Positions 33,851-41,423 of a stretch of 46,360 nt of DNA are shown here, piece by piece. Source of the DNA: a virus. The position numbers and the translations under genes are program-made. Where the stretch lies: IMG/VR virus record IMGVR_UViG_3300037245_003600, positions 1-46,360 of that record. One strand, written 5' to 3'. Numbering within the stretch: position 1 is the first letter of the stretch; every line of letters begins with the position of its first letter. Below the pieces are notes generated by a model. That model was given only the letters and a program-made list of their open reading frames with translations. It was not told the origin of the DNA and did no database searches.

Positions 33851-34144
33851 ATGGTTAAATATAAGCTAAATGATTCTGGAGTAATAAATACCGAGACAAA
33901 TGCTTGCATACCTCCATCGATGGATAATAGGCATTGGGTTGAATATCAAGAGTGGCTTAAGGATGGTGGTATACCAGAAGAAGAGATCACTCCAGATGAA
34001 CAGATAGTTCTTGACAAGCAGGCTGAGATCCAGGTATTCGAAGACAAGATCCAGGCAGAGATAAGACGGGTTGCGGTTGAAGCGCTGAGGGGCTTAGGCG
34101 ACCTGCCACCAGACTATAAGGATATACAGGAGGAGACATGTTAG
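33851..34144 (+). CDS. Small tail-fibre-associated protein
   Basis: 97 residues behind AAGGAG. Starts MVKYKLNDSGVINTET with NRHWVEYQEWLKDGG, a pattern familiar from short phage proteins that follow tail fibre genes and have a Trp-rich motif for fibre assembly or attachment. Acidic helical second half. AT-rich like the fibre C-terminus, so it may have travelled with it. Overlaps the next gene by seven bases. Confidence 0.68.
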   Translation: MVKYKLNDSGVINTETNACIPPSMDNRHWVEYQEWLKDGGIPEEEITPDEQIVLDKQAEIQVFEDKIQAEIRRVAVEALRGLGDLPPDYKDIQEETC

Positions 34145-34383
34145 AAAAGGAAGAAGTGGTAGATCTTATCCAGGTTCTTGAAGATGGGTCAATTCAGATA
34201 AGAAAGGCAACTATAATAAAGGAAAATGGCGTTGAGATTGCGAGGACATTCCACAGTCATTGCAAGTATCCAGGTGAAAATGTAGATGAAGAAGACGAGA
34301 GAGTAAGGGTCGTTGCAGACTCTATTTGGACAGAATCTGTTATTGATAAATATGAATCAAAAACCGAGGTGATTAAAAAATGA
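34138..34383 (+). CDS. Small tail-fibre-associated protein
   Basis: 81 residues, MLEKEEVVDLIQVLEDG, behind AGGAGGAGAC. The pattern IQIRKATIIKENGVEIAR, then FHSHCKYPGENV matches short conserved phage proteins adjacent to fibre genes. The stop overlaps the next start (ATGA). Probably translated together with the neighbours. Function unknown. Confidence 0.65.
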   Translation: MLEKEEVVDLIQVLEDGSIQIRKATIIKENGVEIARTFHSHCKYPGENVDEEDERVRVVADSIWTESVIDKYESKTEVIKK

Positions 34384-34646
34384 AAGCGATTAAAGCGGCA
34401 CAGAATAGGGTTAATGGGAATGCGGCACCATGGATAGGCGGAATTGCAGTGTTTATATCTGTGTTGGGTTTTCTCGGAGCATTTTTATTTAACGAGGTTA
34501 CCGCGGCACCTAAGATTTACGAGACAATCGAACAGCATCAGCGTGATGTTGATAAACAAGAACGAGACCGTCAAATGGTCGAGGACAAGATCGATAAAGG
34601 ATTCGATAAAATATACAGATTGATCTTGGACCTTCACAAAAAGTAG
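34380..34646 (+). CDS. Single-pass membrane protein, possible holin or spanin-like
   Basis: 88 residues starting on ATGA overlap with the upstream gene. One membrane segment at about residues 17-40 (PWIGGIAVFISVLGFLGAFLF), then a coiled-coil-like charged tail (EQHQRDVDKQERDRQMVEDK). This topology fits a small phage membrane lysis protein such as a holin or inner-membrane spanin, but no lipobox partner is apparent. Together with the next gene it makes up the lysis-candidate pair; no endolysin was found nearby. Confidence 0.55.
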   Translation: MKAIKAAQNRVNGNAAPWIGGIAVFISVLGFLGAFLFNEVTAAPKIYETIEQHQRDVDKQERDRQMVEDKIDKGFDKIYRLILDLHKK

Positions 34647-34654
34647 GGGGAATT

Positions 34655-35038
34655 ATGTTACCAGCAATACCTATTGTCGTGGGTCTGTTCAAGATGGCCG
34701 GCGGCCTATTTTCAAATTGGCAGAAGCGCAAACTGGTCAAATCGGAGGGCAAGATAGCAATAACAAAGGCCAAGCAAGAATTTAAGGTGGCTCAGTACTC
34801 GGCCAAGTCTTCAATGGACCTAAAATCATTGGAGGGTATGCAGTTTAGCTGGAAGGATGAATTCTTAATGCTCGTGCTTGTGATCCCGGTTATAATGTGC
34901 TTCATTCCTGGTCTGGATACCTATGTGCTGGCAGGATTTAAGGTCCTGGACCAGTGCCCGGATTGGTATAAGTGGGCACTGACCGGAGTTATAGCGGCTA
35001 CATTTGGGCTGCGTACCTGGACTGGCTTTAAGAAATAG
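34655..35038 (+). CDS. Putative holin
   Basis: 127 residues with an N-terminal hydrophobic helix (LPAIPIVVGLFKMAGGLF), a basic amphipathic middle (KLVKSEGKIAITKAKQEFKV), and two later membrane segments (FLMLVLVIPVIMCFIPG, WYKWALTGVIAATFGLRTW). The layout matches three-segment holin-type proteins in environmental phages in which a KxxxTKAK region precedes a SW.DE motif (FSWKDE). It would open the inner membrane at lysis. It ends immediately against the convergent leftward operon with no gap. Confidence 0.6.
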   Translation: MLPAIPIVVGLFKMAGGLFSNWQKRKLVKSEGKIAITKAKQEFKVAQYSAKSSMDLKSLEGMQFSWKDEFLMLVLVIPVIMCFIPGLDTYVLAGFKVLDQCPDWYKWALTGVIAATFGLRTWTGFKK

Positions 35039-35596
35039 TCACAGTAAATTCGGAAGCATAGGGATGATTTCATGGACGCTGGATACCCTGGTTATAATCT
35101 CGGGTATCTGGCTTTCGTTCTCTATCTTGTTGTAATCTTTGTCGATTACTATGGACCGTATCCCAATATCTGCAAGATGGAGGACTGTCTTTCTGCGATC
35201 TTCAATCAGTATATCGTTTGGGCTAAGATAGAGATACTTATCGTCACCGCTGTCAGTCAGCGCTATTGTATACGGAATACCATTTGCAAGCTTGTGAACT
35301 ATTTCATGAGTTGATACGGCTGAGTCCCTCGGCCTCGCGGTTATAACCTGTACGGGCTCACCTGTTAATGAAAACAGCGTGCTGAATATTTCCGTGACTC
35401 CTGGGTAGATTGGTGTCACGTCCCATAGATCATAAGCCCTGTAAAAGAAACCCCATAGCATATCGTCGGATATTTCAGGTTCGGTATTGAACTGAAAAGT
35501 CTTGGTCGGTATCCTTTTTATGCCATGTTGCAGCATGATGTCTTCTGCGATAAATATCAGGTCAACCAACACTCCGTCAAGATCAAATTTAATCAT
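35039..35596 (-). CDS. HAD-family 5' nucleotidase
   Basis: 185 residues from the ATG at 35596; the in-frame TTG at 35614 is less likely because AGAGAGG lies just upstream of 35596. The motifs of haloacid dehalogenase phosphatases are visible: FDLDGVLVD (motif I, nucleophile Asp), VQVITARPRDS (motif II) and ILIEDRR (motif IV). The length and the short cap with a helical insertion resemble 5'(3')-deoxyribonucleotidases, which dephosphorylate nucleoside monophosphates and could adjust nucleotide pools for phage replication. It is the last gene of the leftward operon and overlaps the previous one by eight bases. Confidence 0.8.
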   Translation of the reverse strand: MIKFDLDGVLVDLIFIAEDIMLQHGIKRIPTKTFQFNTEPEISDDMLWGFFYRAYDLWDVTPIYPGVTEIFSTLFSLTGEPVQVITARPRDSAVSTHEIVHKLANGIPYTIALTDSGDDKYLYLSPNDILIEDRRKTVLHLADIGIRSIVIDKDYNKIENESQIPEIITRVSSVHEIIPMLPNLL

Positions 35597-35789
35597 TACT
35601 GGCCTCTCTTTCAATCGGCAACGGCCGCTGATACTGAGCTTTTGGCTTGTCCTTAAGCCGAGTCGGTGGCTCTACCGTCTGGACGGCTCTCGGGGACCAC
35701 CTATCGTATGCCATACATAGTGAGCAGCGCACCGTCCTGGCCTTCCAATCACCTGAGCTGCATGTGTCACATTGCTTAGCTGACATCAT
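35589..35789 (-). CDS. Small zinc-ribbon protein
   Basis: 66 residues with AAGGAAGGTGA before ATGATG. Four cysteines form a likely zinc knuckle: CDTCSSGDWKARTVRCSLC (residues 7-25). The rest is basic and Pro-rich. The start overlaps the preceding gene by 14 bases and the stop overlaps the next start, which are signs of a genuine operon member. DNA or RNA binding is possible. Confidence 0.65.
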   Translation of the reverse strand: MMSAKQCDTCSSGDWKARTVRCSLCMAYDRWSPRAVQTVEPPTRLKDKPKAQYQRPLPIEREASND

Positions 35790-36033
35790 TCACCTTCCTT
35801 TTATGCATTCGATCGCCTGCCGGTCGTTTGGGTGCATCGGGCGCATTACCATCACGGCTATTAACCAGATTGTCTTTGCTCTTGATATATGACTGGCTGG
35901 CCTTATCACCATTTTCATCGGTACCTGTGCTAAACCAGACGTACTTGAAAGCCAGCCTCATTTTCGTAAGGATATTATCAGCCTTCCTGCGGCTTTTATA
36001 GTGCTCAAAGCTCTCACCTTCTTTGCGTTTCAT
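35776..36033 (-). CDS. Small basic protein, unknown function
   Basis: 85 residues, MKRKEGESFEHYKSRRKADN, behind a GGGGTG ribosome site three bases after the previous stop. Strongly charged with an Arg/Lys-rich N-terminus and a C-terminal PDAPKRPAGDRMHKRK stretch. Probably a nucleic-acid-associated early protein. No family recognised. Confidence 0.6.
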   Translation of the reverse strand: MKRKEGESFEHYKSRRKADNILTKMRLAFKYVWFSTGTDENGDKASQSYIKSKDNLVNSRDGNAPDAPKRPAGDRMHKRKVNDVS

Positions 36034-36036
36034 AGT

Positions 36037-36648
36037 TCACCCCACAAATTGGTTAAAGAATTTAAACGATTTCTCTATGGCATCTTTCGTGCATTTGAAA
36101 TACCACAACTTATATCCTGGAAACTTGCTGTATTCCATGTTGGAGACTCGCGGAATGCGTGGGTCCATTAGTTTGACATGCCATTGTGATAGATTTAATC
36201 CATACAAAGGATGAATCTCGTCTACTGACCCCTGGTTGCATATTAAGTCTGTGATATTACACAGGTATGGATTATTGACAGCGTCGCGTATTCCCTCGTA
36301 GAATTGACCATTCCTTTTAAAGACACCATATAGATGTTCGATTTTTGTGCCATAATTTTTTGACACCCACAGCGCGAACTGGATAAACACTCTTGCTCCA
36401 GCGCCACTGCTAATCGAACAATGATGGTGGCCGAGCCAGCTCTTGTAGTATCTATGGAGCTTTAGCATGCCTACGTGGGCTGTGAGCTTTCCGGATTCAT
36501 CGCGTTCAACCTTGTATGTATGATCATCGGTTTTATACGAATCGATTATATTTGACATGGCTAAGTCGAGATTAATACTTTCGACTTTGGCAGGATATAT
36601 AAATCCGGATTCCATAAATAATTGTAATAACTCTTCTTTGTTTATCAT
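36037..36648 (-). CDS. Hypothetical early phage protein
   Basis: 203 residues, MINKEELLQLFMESG, with a GGGGGG ribosome site and a four-base ATGA overlap with the preceding gene. Conserved-looking HRYYKSWLGHHHCSISSGAG (about residues 66-84) has three consecutive His and a Cys, which could be a metal-binding centre; the C-terminus has KFPGYKLWYFKCTKDAIEKS. Function unknown. It lies between the recombination genes and the nucleotidase in one operon. Confidence 0.68.
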   Translation of the reverse strand: MINKEELLQLFMESGFIYPAKVESINLDLAMSNIIDSYKTDDHTYKVERDESGKLTAHVGMLKLHRYYKSWLGHHHCSISSGAGARVFIQFALWVSKNYGTKIEHLYGVFKRNGQFYEGIRDAVNNPYLCNITDLICNQGSVDEIHPLYGLNLSQWHVKLMDPRIPRVSNMEYSKFPGYKLWYFKCTKDAIEKSFKFFNQFVG

Positions 36649-36842
36649 GAAACCCCCCGATATTCTGGTAGTATGTCTTCCATATAGATGATTGCATCTA
36701 TTTCTTTATGAGCAGTGACGTACCCCTTTATTTTCTTGCCTTCCATCCACAGCTCTATCTTGAAATCAGGGTCATGTGGATCGAGGACAGCCCCGAGTTT
36801 CCCCTGGCTGTCCTCGTATACAATGTAGCTTTGAACGCTCAT
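36645..36842 (-). CDS. Small hypothetical protein
   Basis: 65 residues, MSVQSYIVYEDSQGKLG. I choose the start at 36842 because AAGAGG lies four bases upstream; a longer version from 36899 would overlap the RecT gene by 29 bases and has no good ribosome site. Beta-rich N-terminus and an acidic C-terminus. Overlaps the next gene by four bases. Confidence 0.58.
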   Translation of the reverse strand: MSVQSYIVYEDSQGKLGAVLDPHDPDFKIELWMEGKKIKGYVTAHKEIDAIIYMEDILPEYRGVS

Positions 36843-36870
36843 AAAGCCTCTTAATGTTGCTTTGAAGCCA

Positions 36871-38646
36871 CTATTGTGGGTTGCATGCCTCATAGACATC
36901 CTGGATTACCATCTGTTTTGCTCCAGGTGATAGCGCGCCTACGGCAAAGTTGCGTTTCTCCATTGATGCTTTGGTTTCTTTGGGATAATTCTTATTGACA
37001 AATTCCCAACGGGCGTCGACGTTGGCGTCGGCTCCTTCTTCTCCGGAGGCAATGCTGGTCTGTTCCTTCTGCGCTTCCTCGCGCTGAGCGTCTACCGGGT
37101 ATACATCGTCCGGAAGGTATTTAGACCACTTCTCTCTGGCTCTCTTGGCTATCGCCGGGGCCTCTTTCTCGGCTTCAACAAACCGCTCGAGATCGGACCA
37201 GACAAACCCTTTATAATCTTCCGGCTTCATGGTATTCCATTTGAGCTTCCAGCCGGGCCATGACAGCACGTCCGGTTTTATCAGTCCGGTATTGTCGACC
37301 TCGGGGCCGGTGTCCGGTGTTTCGGTAGTGTCTGTTTCAGCGACCTTCTTTTCCGCGGCCTTGTCAAGTTGAACCTGGCACCAATCCTCGAAATACTTGA
37401 ACCAGTCATCCGGGGTCTTCTCGAGTCCGGTAAGTATCTGATCCGGGGTTAGGCCGGCAAGTCCATTGACATACTCGACATAGTCTGTCAGCAGCTTTGC
37501 TGTTCCATCAGCCAGCTCACCATTGTAATGCATGGCTGCTTTGCTATGAATTATATCGATGGGGTCCACCAGCGCTGCCTCAGGCTCTTCTGTGACGGTC
37601 TCGACGGTTTCCTCTTTTGGCGCCGGCTCCGGGGCTTTTTTGGGCGCTGCCGTTCTCTTTGCCCAGTTTTGGATCAACTTGATAAACTCGTCCGGTCGGC
37701 CGAGTGCATCATTATAAATTTCATCGGCAGGACAACCGTTGATCTCGCAGGCCTTTTCCACAAAACCCTCGGCAGCCATTCGCAAATCATCACCGAGCAT
37801 GGCATAAAACCGATCCTCGGGAGTCTTCACTTCTTGTGCATCCGTGGGCGCCTCGGACTCGATCTCAGTTCCCGGGTTGACATATTCAGAAGCGTCGGGC
37901 TCGGCGGATGCTTCTTCTTCTGACTCATTAGCAAAAGTGCCATTGGGGCTTTCATCCTTTGCCGGAGTTTTAACGGTTGTTGAAGCAGGCTTCTTCACTG
38001 AATAGTCTCCGGAGGCATCCTCTTCCATGTCGATGGAATCAAGGACCTCTTCAACAATACCAAGACCTTTCAGGACATCACCGAAAACGTCACGTAGTGC
38101 AAACCAACGGGCACGCCATTTGAGCATGCGTTTGGGATGCTTCATCCATACAGAAGGATATCCCTTTTTTGTGCGCTCGTTCCATTTGCCCATGAGCTTT
38201 GCATCTTCGATTGAGAACTCGCTTCGATGGACACGTTTCTCGCCCTTGCGTTTAAGCTCGCATACGGCCATGTAGTTATCGTGGCCAAATTCACCATCGA
38301 AAAACTCATTGATATCTTCAAGTTTTCCGGATCCTCTAACCAGCGCCAGGCCGACATCACCATAGATAGACGGCTTACCATCGATCACGGCAATGGCCTG
38401 TAGGGACTGATTATGGCTGAGGCCAATTTCCATTCCCCAGGATATGGCCACGAACGTATCCTCGGTTTTTCTGCGGTAGGCCTCGGGCACAACGCCGGAG
38501 CTGGACAGAATAACTGCCAGGCGCCAGACTCCTTCGAGATCAACCGGTGCAAAGACCCCATTTTTAACAGGGACGTTTGCAGGCGCAGGTTGCTGCACTA
38601 CCGGCAAATTCTCCGGGTTAACGGCTTGTTGCTCTTCTTTTGACAT
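36871..38646 (-). CDS. recT: RecT-family single-strand annealing protein with long C-terminal extension
   Basis: 591 residues. The first 215 residues carry RecT hallmarks: LEGVWRLAVILSSSGVVPEA, FVAISWGMEIGLSHNQSLQA, VIDGKPSIYGDVGLALVRGSG and WMKHPKRMLKWRARWFALRD followed by FGDVLKGLGIVEE. RecT proteins bind ssDNA and anneal complementary strands in phage recombination. Unusually, about 375 residues follow: acidic/Pro linkers (EDASGDYSVKK, EPAPKEETVE) alternate with helical segments (DRFYAMLGDDLRMAAEGF, LLTDYVEYVNGLAGL, VWSDLERFVEAEKEAP). Ordinary RecT proteins are near 300 residues. It is followed in the operon by small genes and preceded by an accessory coiled-coil protein and exonuclease. 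AAAAGGAG ribosome site. Confidence 0.88.
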   Translation of the reverse strand: MSKEEQQAVNPENLPVVQQPAPANVPVKNGVFAPVDLEGVWRLAVILSSSGVVPEAYRRKTEDTFVAISWGMEIGLSHNQSLQAIAVIDGKPSIYGDVGLALVRGSGKLEDINEFFDGEFGHDNYMAVCELKRKGEKRVHRSEFSIEDAKLMGKWNERTKKGYPSVWMKHPKRMLKWRARWFALRDVFGDVLKGLGIVEEVLDSIDMEEDASGDYSVKKPASTTVKTPAKDESPNGTFANESEEEASAEPDASEYVNPGTEIESEAPTDAQEVKTPEDRFYAMLGDDLRMAAEGFVEKACEINGCPADEIYNDALGRPDEFIKLIQNWAKRTAAPKKAPEPAPKEETVETVTEEPEAALVDPIDIIHSKAAMHYNGELADGTAKLLTDYVEYVNGLAGLTPDQILTGLEKTPDDWFKYFEDWCQVQLDKAAEKKVAETDTTETPDTGPEVDNTGLIKPDVLSWPGWKLKWNTMKPEDYKGFVWSDLERFVEAEKEAPAIAKRAREKWSKYLPDDVYPVDAQREEAQKEQTSIASGEEGADANVDARWEFVNKNYPKETKASMEKRNFAVGALSPGAKQMVIQDVYEACNPQ

Positions 38647-38660
38647 TGTAGCTCTCCTTT

Positions 38661-39353
38661 TTATGATTTGTTTACTCTGGTTTTAAGGTCAATATCATCG
38701 GTGACCTGTAGGCCGGGAACCACAACGCCATTCTGGACGTCACGATCAAGTGCATCCTGGTCGACAGCCCAATATTTGTATTTCCGGGGGACAGCTGCCA
38801 TGTCCACTATGGTCCACTTCTTAAAAACCTTGACAGTGGCTGAGCCCTCTGCAGTTTTGAATGTTCCGGATGCAACTGTAGTCGGTGCTATCGGAACCAC
38901 AGGAACCTTAACAGCCTTGGCCTGGTTAGCCTTTTCTATCCGGGCCTTTTCCTCGGCAGCCTTCCTTAGACGCTTGTCCTCAGCCAGCTTAAGGGCCAGG
39001 GCAATCGGCTTTACCTTCTCTGCGAGTACTGCCTTGATAGCGTCGAGCGGGTTCTTGATCGCCCTCACCATAGAATCAACAGCTGTGTTAAAAGCAAGGT
39101 ACTTGGCCTTGATGACTTTCTTTTCCTTTTCGACGCGGTTGCTCATTTTCTTTGTTTGGTTCATCATGTCAATAGCGATGTCAACGGTTTCCTGATCTTT
39201 AACCATGAACTTGTCGGCAACCACCTTCATCTTTTCGATCTCTTTGGTGAATAAGAGTTCGAGAGTTTTGACAGCTGCTTTAGAATCAAAGGCCTTGAGG
39301 GCAGGCAGTGACGGTTTTTTTTCTTCAGCAAAGTCGTAAGTTTTCTTTTTCAT
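38661..39353 (-). CDS. Recombination-accessory coiled-coil protein
   Basis: 230 residues. Long charged helices (AAVKTLELLFTKEIEKMKVV, VEKEKKVIKAKYLAFNTAV) are followed by a basic Ala/Lys segment and a C-terminal cap (KWTIVDMAAVPRKYKYWAVD, then GVVVPGLQVTDD). This layout matches phage proteins repeatedly found between RecT and the exonuclease, thought to assist recombination. The start overlaps the exonuclease stop by four bases (ATGA). Confidence 0.78.
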   Translation of the reverse strand: MKKKTYDFAEEKKPSLPALKAFDSKAAVKTLELLFTKEIEKMKVVADKFMVKDQETVDIAIDMMNQTKKMSNRVEKEKKVIKAKYLAFNTAVDSMVRAIKNPLDAIKAVLAEKVKPIALALKLAEDKRLRKAAEEKARIEKANQAKAVKVPVVPIAPTTVASGTFKTAEGSATVKVFKKWTIVDMAAVPRKYKYWAVDQDALDRDVQNGVVVPGLQVTDDIDLKTRVNKS

Positions 39354-39892
39354 ATCAGCTCCTTAAAAACTGCGTTTGCACAATTAAATATTCCAAGATC
39401 GTAATCGTAATTACGATATTCATTTACCAGGCAATCCTTATCGAAATCCCTTCTAAGCCTAACTGACATGCGGACATCTATCTTTAAATTTTTGTTTGTT
39501 TCAACGAGATTCTGGTAAGCAGCAAGCTGAAATTTCCATGTCTTTGATTGTGCCACGGACGTTTTCCAGTCTATCAGCGCTACCAGTCCTGAATGCATTT
39601 TTGCAACAAGATCGAGCTGTCCACAATAGTCCCCATCGATCTGAAGCCTCTCCTCGCCCAGGATAACCCAGGCTACATTTTCCTTGTACCACTTCTTGCC
39701 GCTCTCCACATATGGCTTCCAGAGTGGATTAAAATTCTTACCATAATAAGGAATCATCAGGGCATGCGCATACATGGCGTCATGGCATGCTGACCCGCGG
39801 TCTGTGTGTTCCTTCTTAAACCACCGACGATCAACATAAGGACTGAGGATCTTTGTGACGCTCGGTAGCCCGGTATCGTTCTTGTAATCCAT
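39350..39892 (-). CDS. RecB/Cas4-type PD-(D/E)XK exonuclease
   Basis: 180 residues. LPSVTKILSPYVDRRWF then RGSACHDAMYAHA gives the upstream His typical of Cas4/RecB nucleases; the catalytic core is GDYCGQLDLVAKMHSGLVAL followed by IDWKTS (Asp, Asp/Glu-X-Lys) and QLAAYQNLV, the QxxxY motif. Length matches single-domain phage nucleases. With RecT it would form a two-component recombination system: the nuclease resects ends, RecT anneals. Stop-start adjacency (TAG then ATG) links it to the gene upstream. Confidence 0.88.
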   Translation of the reverse strand: MDYKNDTGLPSVTKILSPYVDRRWFKKEHTDRGSACHDAMYAHALMIPYYGKNFNPLWKPYVESGKKWYKENVAWVILGEERLQIDGDYCGQLDLVAKMHSGLVALIDWKTSVAQSKTWKFQLAAYQNLVETNKNLKIDVRMSVRLRRDFDKDCLVNEYRNYDYDLGIFNCANAVFKELI

Positions 39893-40081
39893 CTATTCCT
39901 CTAATGGTTTCTTTGATACTTCATAGACGCCGGCGCCAATATATATACCGATAAGCTGCCTCAACCGGCCTTTCACAATCAACCTGTCAAGATCAGCAAG
40001 CAGCATTTTTCGCCAGTCCTTTGTTGCCATGCGCTGCTTGTGATCTTCACGATCCCAATGTCCAGAATCCCTTAACAGCAT
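39893..40081 (-). CDS. Small basic protein, unknown function
   Basis: 62 residues, MLLRDSGHWDREDHKQRM, with TAGGTG near the ATG, where the TAG is the stop of the gene upstream in the operon. Helical and basic (RKMLLADLDRLIVKGRLRQL). Its stop directly precedes the exonuclease start. Function unknown. Confidence 0.68.
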   Translation of the reverse strand: MLLRDSGHWDREDHKQRMATKDWRKMLLADLDRLIVKGRLRQLIGIYIGAGVYEVSKKPLEE

Positions 40082-40089
40082 GATATCAC

Positions 40090-40269
40090 CTATCTGCGTC
40101 GGTTGACTTTGTTGAGCCGGCGCGCCTTGGCGGCCTTCTTGCCCTTTTTCTTCCTGGCAATCTGGTCGGCCTTATTAAAAGGATCGCGCTCCGTAACCTC
40201 TGTGGTGTCCTCGTTTTCCGGCTCTTCGAGTTTCAGTTTCAGGTTGTCATACTTAGGATGTACATTCAT
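40090..40269 (-). CDS. 59-residue basic protein, first gene of leftward operon
   Basis: Reading the reverse strand, an ATG at 40269 follows AAAGGAGATTAGAA, an excellent ribosome site, and opens 59 codons ending at a TAG (40092-40090) that overlaps the next gene's ribosome site. The protein starts MNVHPKYDNLKLKLEEPENE and ends with a very basic tail, RKKKGKKAAKARRLNK. It is the first gene after the leftward promoter. An RNA/DNA-binding function is plausible from charge alone. Confidence 0.72.
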   Translation of the reverse strand: MNVHPKYDNLKLKLEEPENEDTTEVTERDPFNKADQIARKKKGKKAAKARRLNKVNRRR

Positions 40270-40295
40270 TTCTAATCTCCTTTGCTATTTTCTCA

Positions 40296-40304
40296 AGTAT
40301 AGCA
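40296..40304 (-). promoter_or_regulatory. Candidate extended -10 promoter for leftward operon
   Basis: Reverse-strand TGCTATACT: TATACT preceded by TG one base away (extended -10). The region 17 bases upstream has no good -35, as expected for extended -10 sites. It lies about 30 bases upstream of the start at 40269 and back-to-back with the rightward early promoter at 40340, giving divergent transcription. Confidence 0.5.
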
Positions 40305-40339
40305 CAGTTGTAATAAGAACCTATCATCGACCTGGGGGC

Positions 40340-40368
40340 TTGACAAATGATTCGAGCTGTATTAGAAT
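40340..40368 (+). promoter_or_regulatory. Early promoter P1 (-35 TTGACA, 17 bp, -10 TAGAAT)
   Basis: TTGACA at 40340-40345, exactly 17 bases, then TAGAAT at 40363-40368, behind a GGGGGC. The start at 40407 lies 38 bases past the -10. First of six matching sites in the rightward early region. Likely sigma70 recognised. It drives three small genes (40407-41099). Confidence 0.82.
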
Positions 40369-40406
40369 GCTTTTAACACCAAAAAATTTTAGAAAAGGAG
40401 CTAATT

Positions 40407-40658
40407 ATGATAGGAACAGTTTTAAATACGACTTGTATTCATGGCAAAGAGTTGATGGACTGTCGAAGATGCATAGACATAGAGGAGTTTGACACCGACC
40501 TGGATGATGAGACTGGCGCCCCTAAGTGGTTCATGGGCCTCGACGATATCCCCCTGGAGAACGGTGGGAACCCTGAATGGTTGCAAGTGGAAGATAATGT
40601 CTCTGGCATCGACGTGATACTGGAAGACGAGCGCGAGGTTGCTATCTATGGGGACTAA
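40407..40658 (+). CDS. Small acidic early protein
   Basis: 83 residues, MIGTVLNTTCIHGKELMDCR, behind AAAAGGAG. A CxxC pair (CRRC at residues 19-22) plus C10 and H12 could bind metal; the remainder is strongly acidic (EEFDTDLDDETGAP, VILEDEREVA). Acidic early phage proteins often bind host enzymes, but this is only suggested by charge. Overlaps the next gene by 11 bases. Confidence 0.65.
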   Translation: MIGTVLNTTCIHGKELMDCRRCIDIEEFDTDLDDETGAPKWFMGLDDIPLENGGNPEWLQVEDNVSGIDVILEDEREVAIYGD

Positions 40659-40884
40659 AGCACTGGCGCAATTTAAACCGCGGCTACTTAATCCTAAGTG
40701 GCCTGGTAGCGCAGAAGATAAAAGCTACACGGTCCTGGAGAAGGGGTCCATAACAGACCTCAATGTCATTGTCGAGACATTCGACGTCAGGTTAATTAAA
40801 TTCGATTTTGCCGATGGTATGTCCCTCAGGCTCGTAAGGGATGAGGATGCAGAAGTCGGAGAAAAGATCGACACCTACGCATAA
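40648..40884 (+). CDS. Small hypothetical early protein
   Basis: 78 residues, MGTKALAQFKPRLLNPKWPG. The ATG at 40648 follows GCGAGG by nine bases; a TTG at 40639 in frame is less likely. Beta-like pattern (DLNVIVETFDVRLIKFDFAD). Co-transcribed with its neighbours from P1. Function unknown. Confidence 0.6.
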   Translation: MGTKALAQFKPRLLNPKWPGSAEDKSYTVLEKGSITDLNVIVETFDVRLIKFDFADGMSLRLVRDEDAEVGEKIDTYA

Positions 40885-40895
40885 GAGAGGATATT

Positions 40896-41099
40896 ATGGC
40901 AACTACATGGTATCAGATATCAGCATCGAAACTTGGCAGTGACGAGATCAGGACAGGTCAAGTCAACGTCGAAAGTATCTCAAACGTTATACATGCTTTG
41001 GGTAAATACGGGTGGCATGTCCATAGGTACTATGAAGTAGACAGGCCTAAAAATCATACAACTAACCCATTTCTTGGCAAAAAGCATGGGGAGGTCTAA
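40896..41099 (+). CDS. Small hypothetical early protein
   Basis: 67 residues, MATTWYQISASKLGSDEIRT, behind GAGAGGATATT. Mixed alpha/beta, with a His/Tyr-rich segment (HALGKYGWHVHRYYEVD). Last gene of the P1 group; the next promoter begins 18 bases after its stop. Function unknown. Confidence 0.62.
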   Translation: MATTWYQISASKLGSDEIRTGQVNVESISNVIHALGKYGWHVHRYYEVDRPKNHTTNPFLGKKHGEV

Positions 41100-41116
41100 G
41101 TTTTTAAACCAGGGGG

Positions 41117-41145
41117 TTGACATTGCCACAATAGTATGAGACAAT
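41117..41145 (+). promoter_or_regulatory. Early promoter P2 (TTGACA, 17 bp, GACAAT)
   Basis: TTGACA at 41117-41122, spacer 17 ending in TGA, -10 GACAAT at 41140-41145; the TG one base before -10 makes an extended -10. Preceded by GGGGG. The transcript starts near a TTTTAGAGCGTC segment shared with P3-P5. Drives the gene at 41190. Confidence 0.82.
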
Positions 41146-41189
41146 ACTTTTAGAGCGTCACGAAAAAGCAAAGGGCAGGAGAAATCAAA

Positions 41190-41414
41190 ATGAAAAAATC
41201 ACATAGGTTCGACGAGATGTCAAATGTAAAATGCAAATGTGGAAAGAAACTCAAGGCCAGAGTGGTCGAAAATAAACAACCGCAAAATGCCAGGAAATGC
41301 TACAGGTGTTATTCTAATGCTCGGTATGCTCCTACTGCGAGATTTAATAAGGACATGAGGATCTTTATCTATCGGGAGTGTGTTGCCTCTCATCGAGCGG
41401 CAGTGAGTGTGTAA
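41190..41414 (+). CDS. Small zinc-finger early protein
   Basis: 74 residues, MKKSHRFDEMSNVKCKCG, behind GGCAGGAG. CKCG at 15-18 and CYRC at about 37-40 give a four-Cys zinc ribbon in a basic protein (KKLKARVVENKQPQNARKC). Single-gene transcript from P2, closed by a long hairpin. Likely nucleic-acid binding; possible early regulator. Confidence 0.65.
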   Translation: MKKSHRFDEMSNVKCKCGKKLKARVVENKQPQNARKCYRCYSNARYAPTARFNKDMRIFIYRECVASHRAAVSV

Positions 41415-41423
41415 CAATTTCCT

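Noticed and set aside
40103-40492. 129-residue forward ORF across the divergent promoter region
   Set aside because: It covers the leftward 59-residue gene and promoter P1 and has no ribosome site; the reverse gene and P1 explain the region better.
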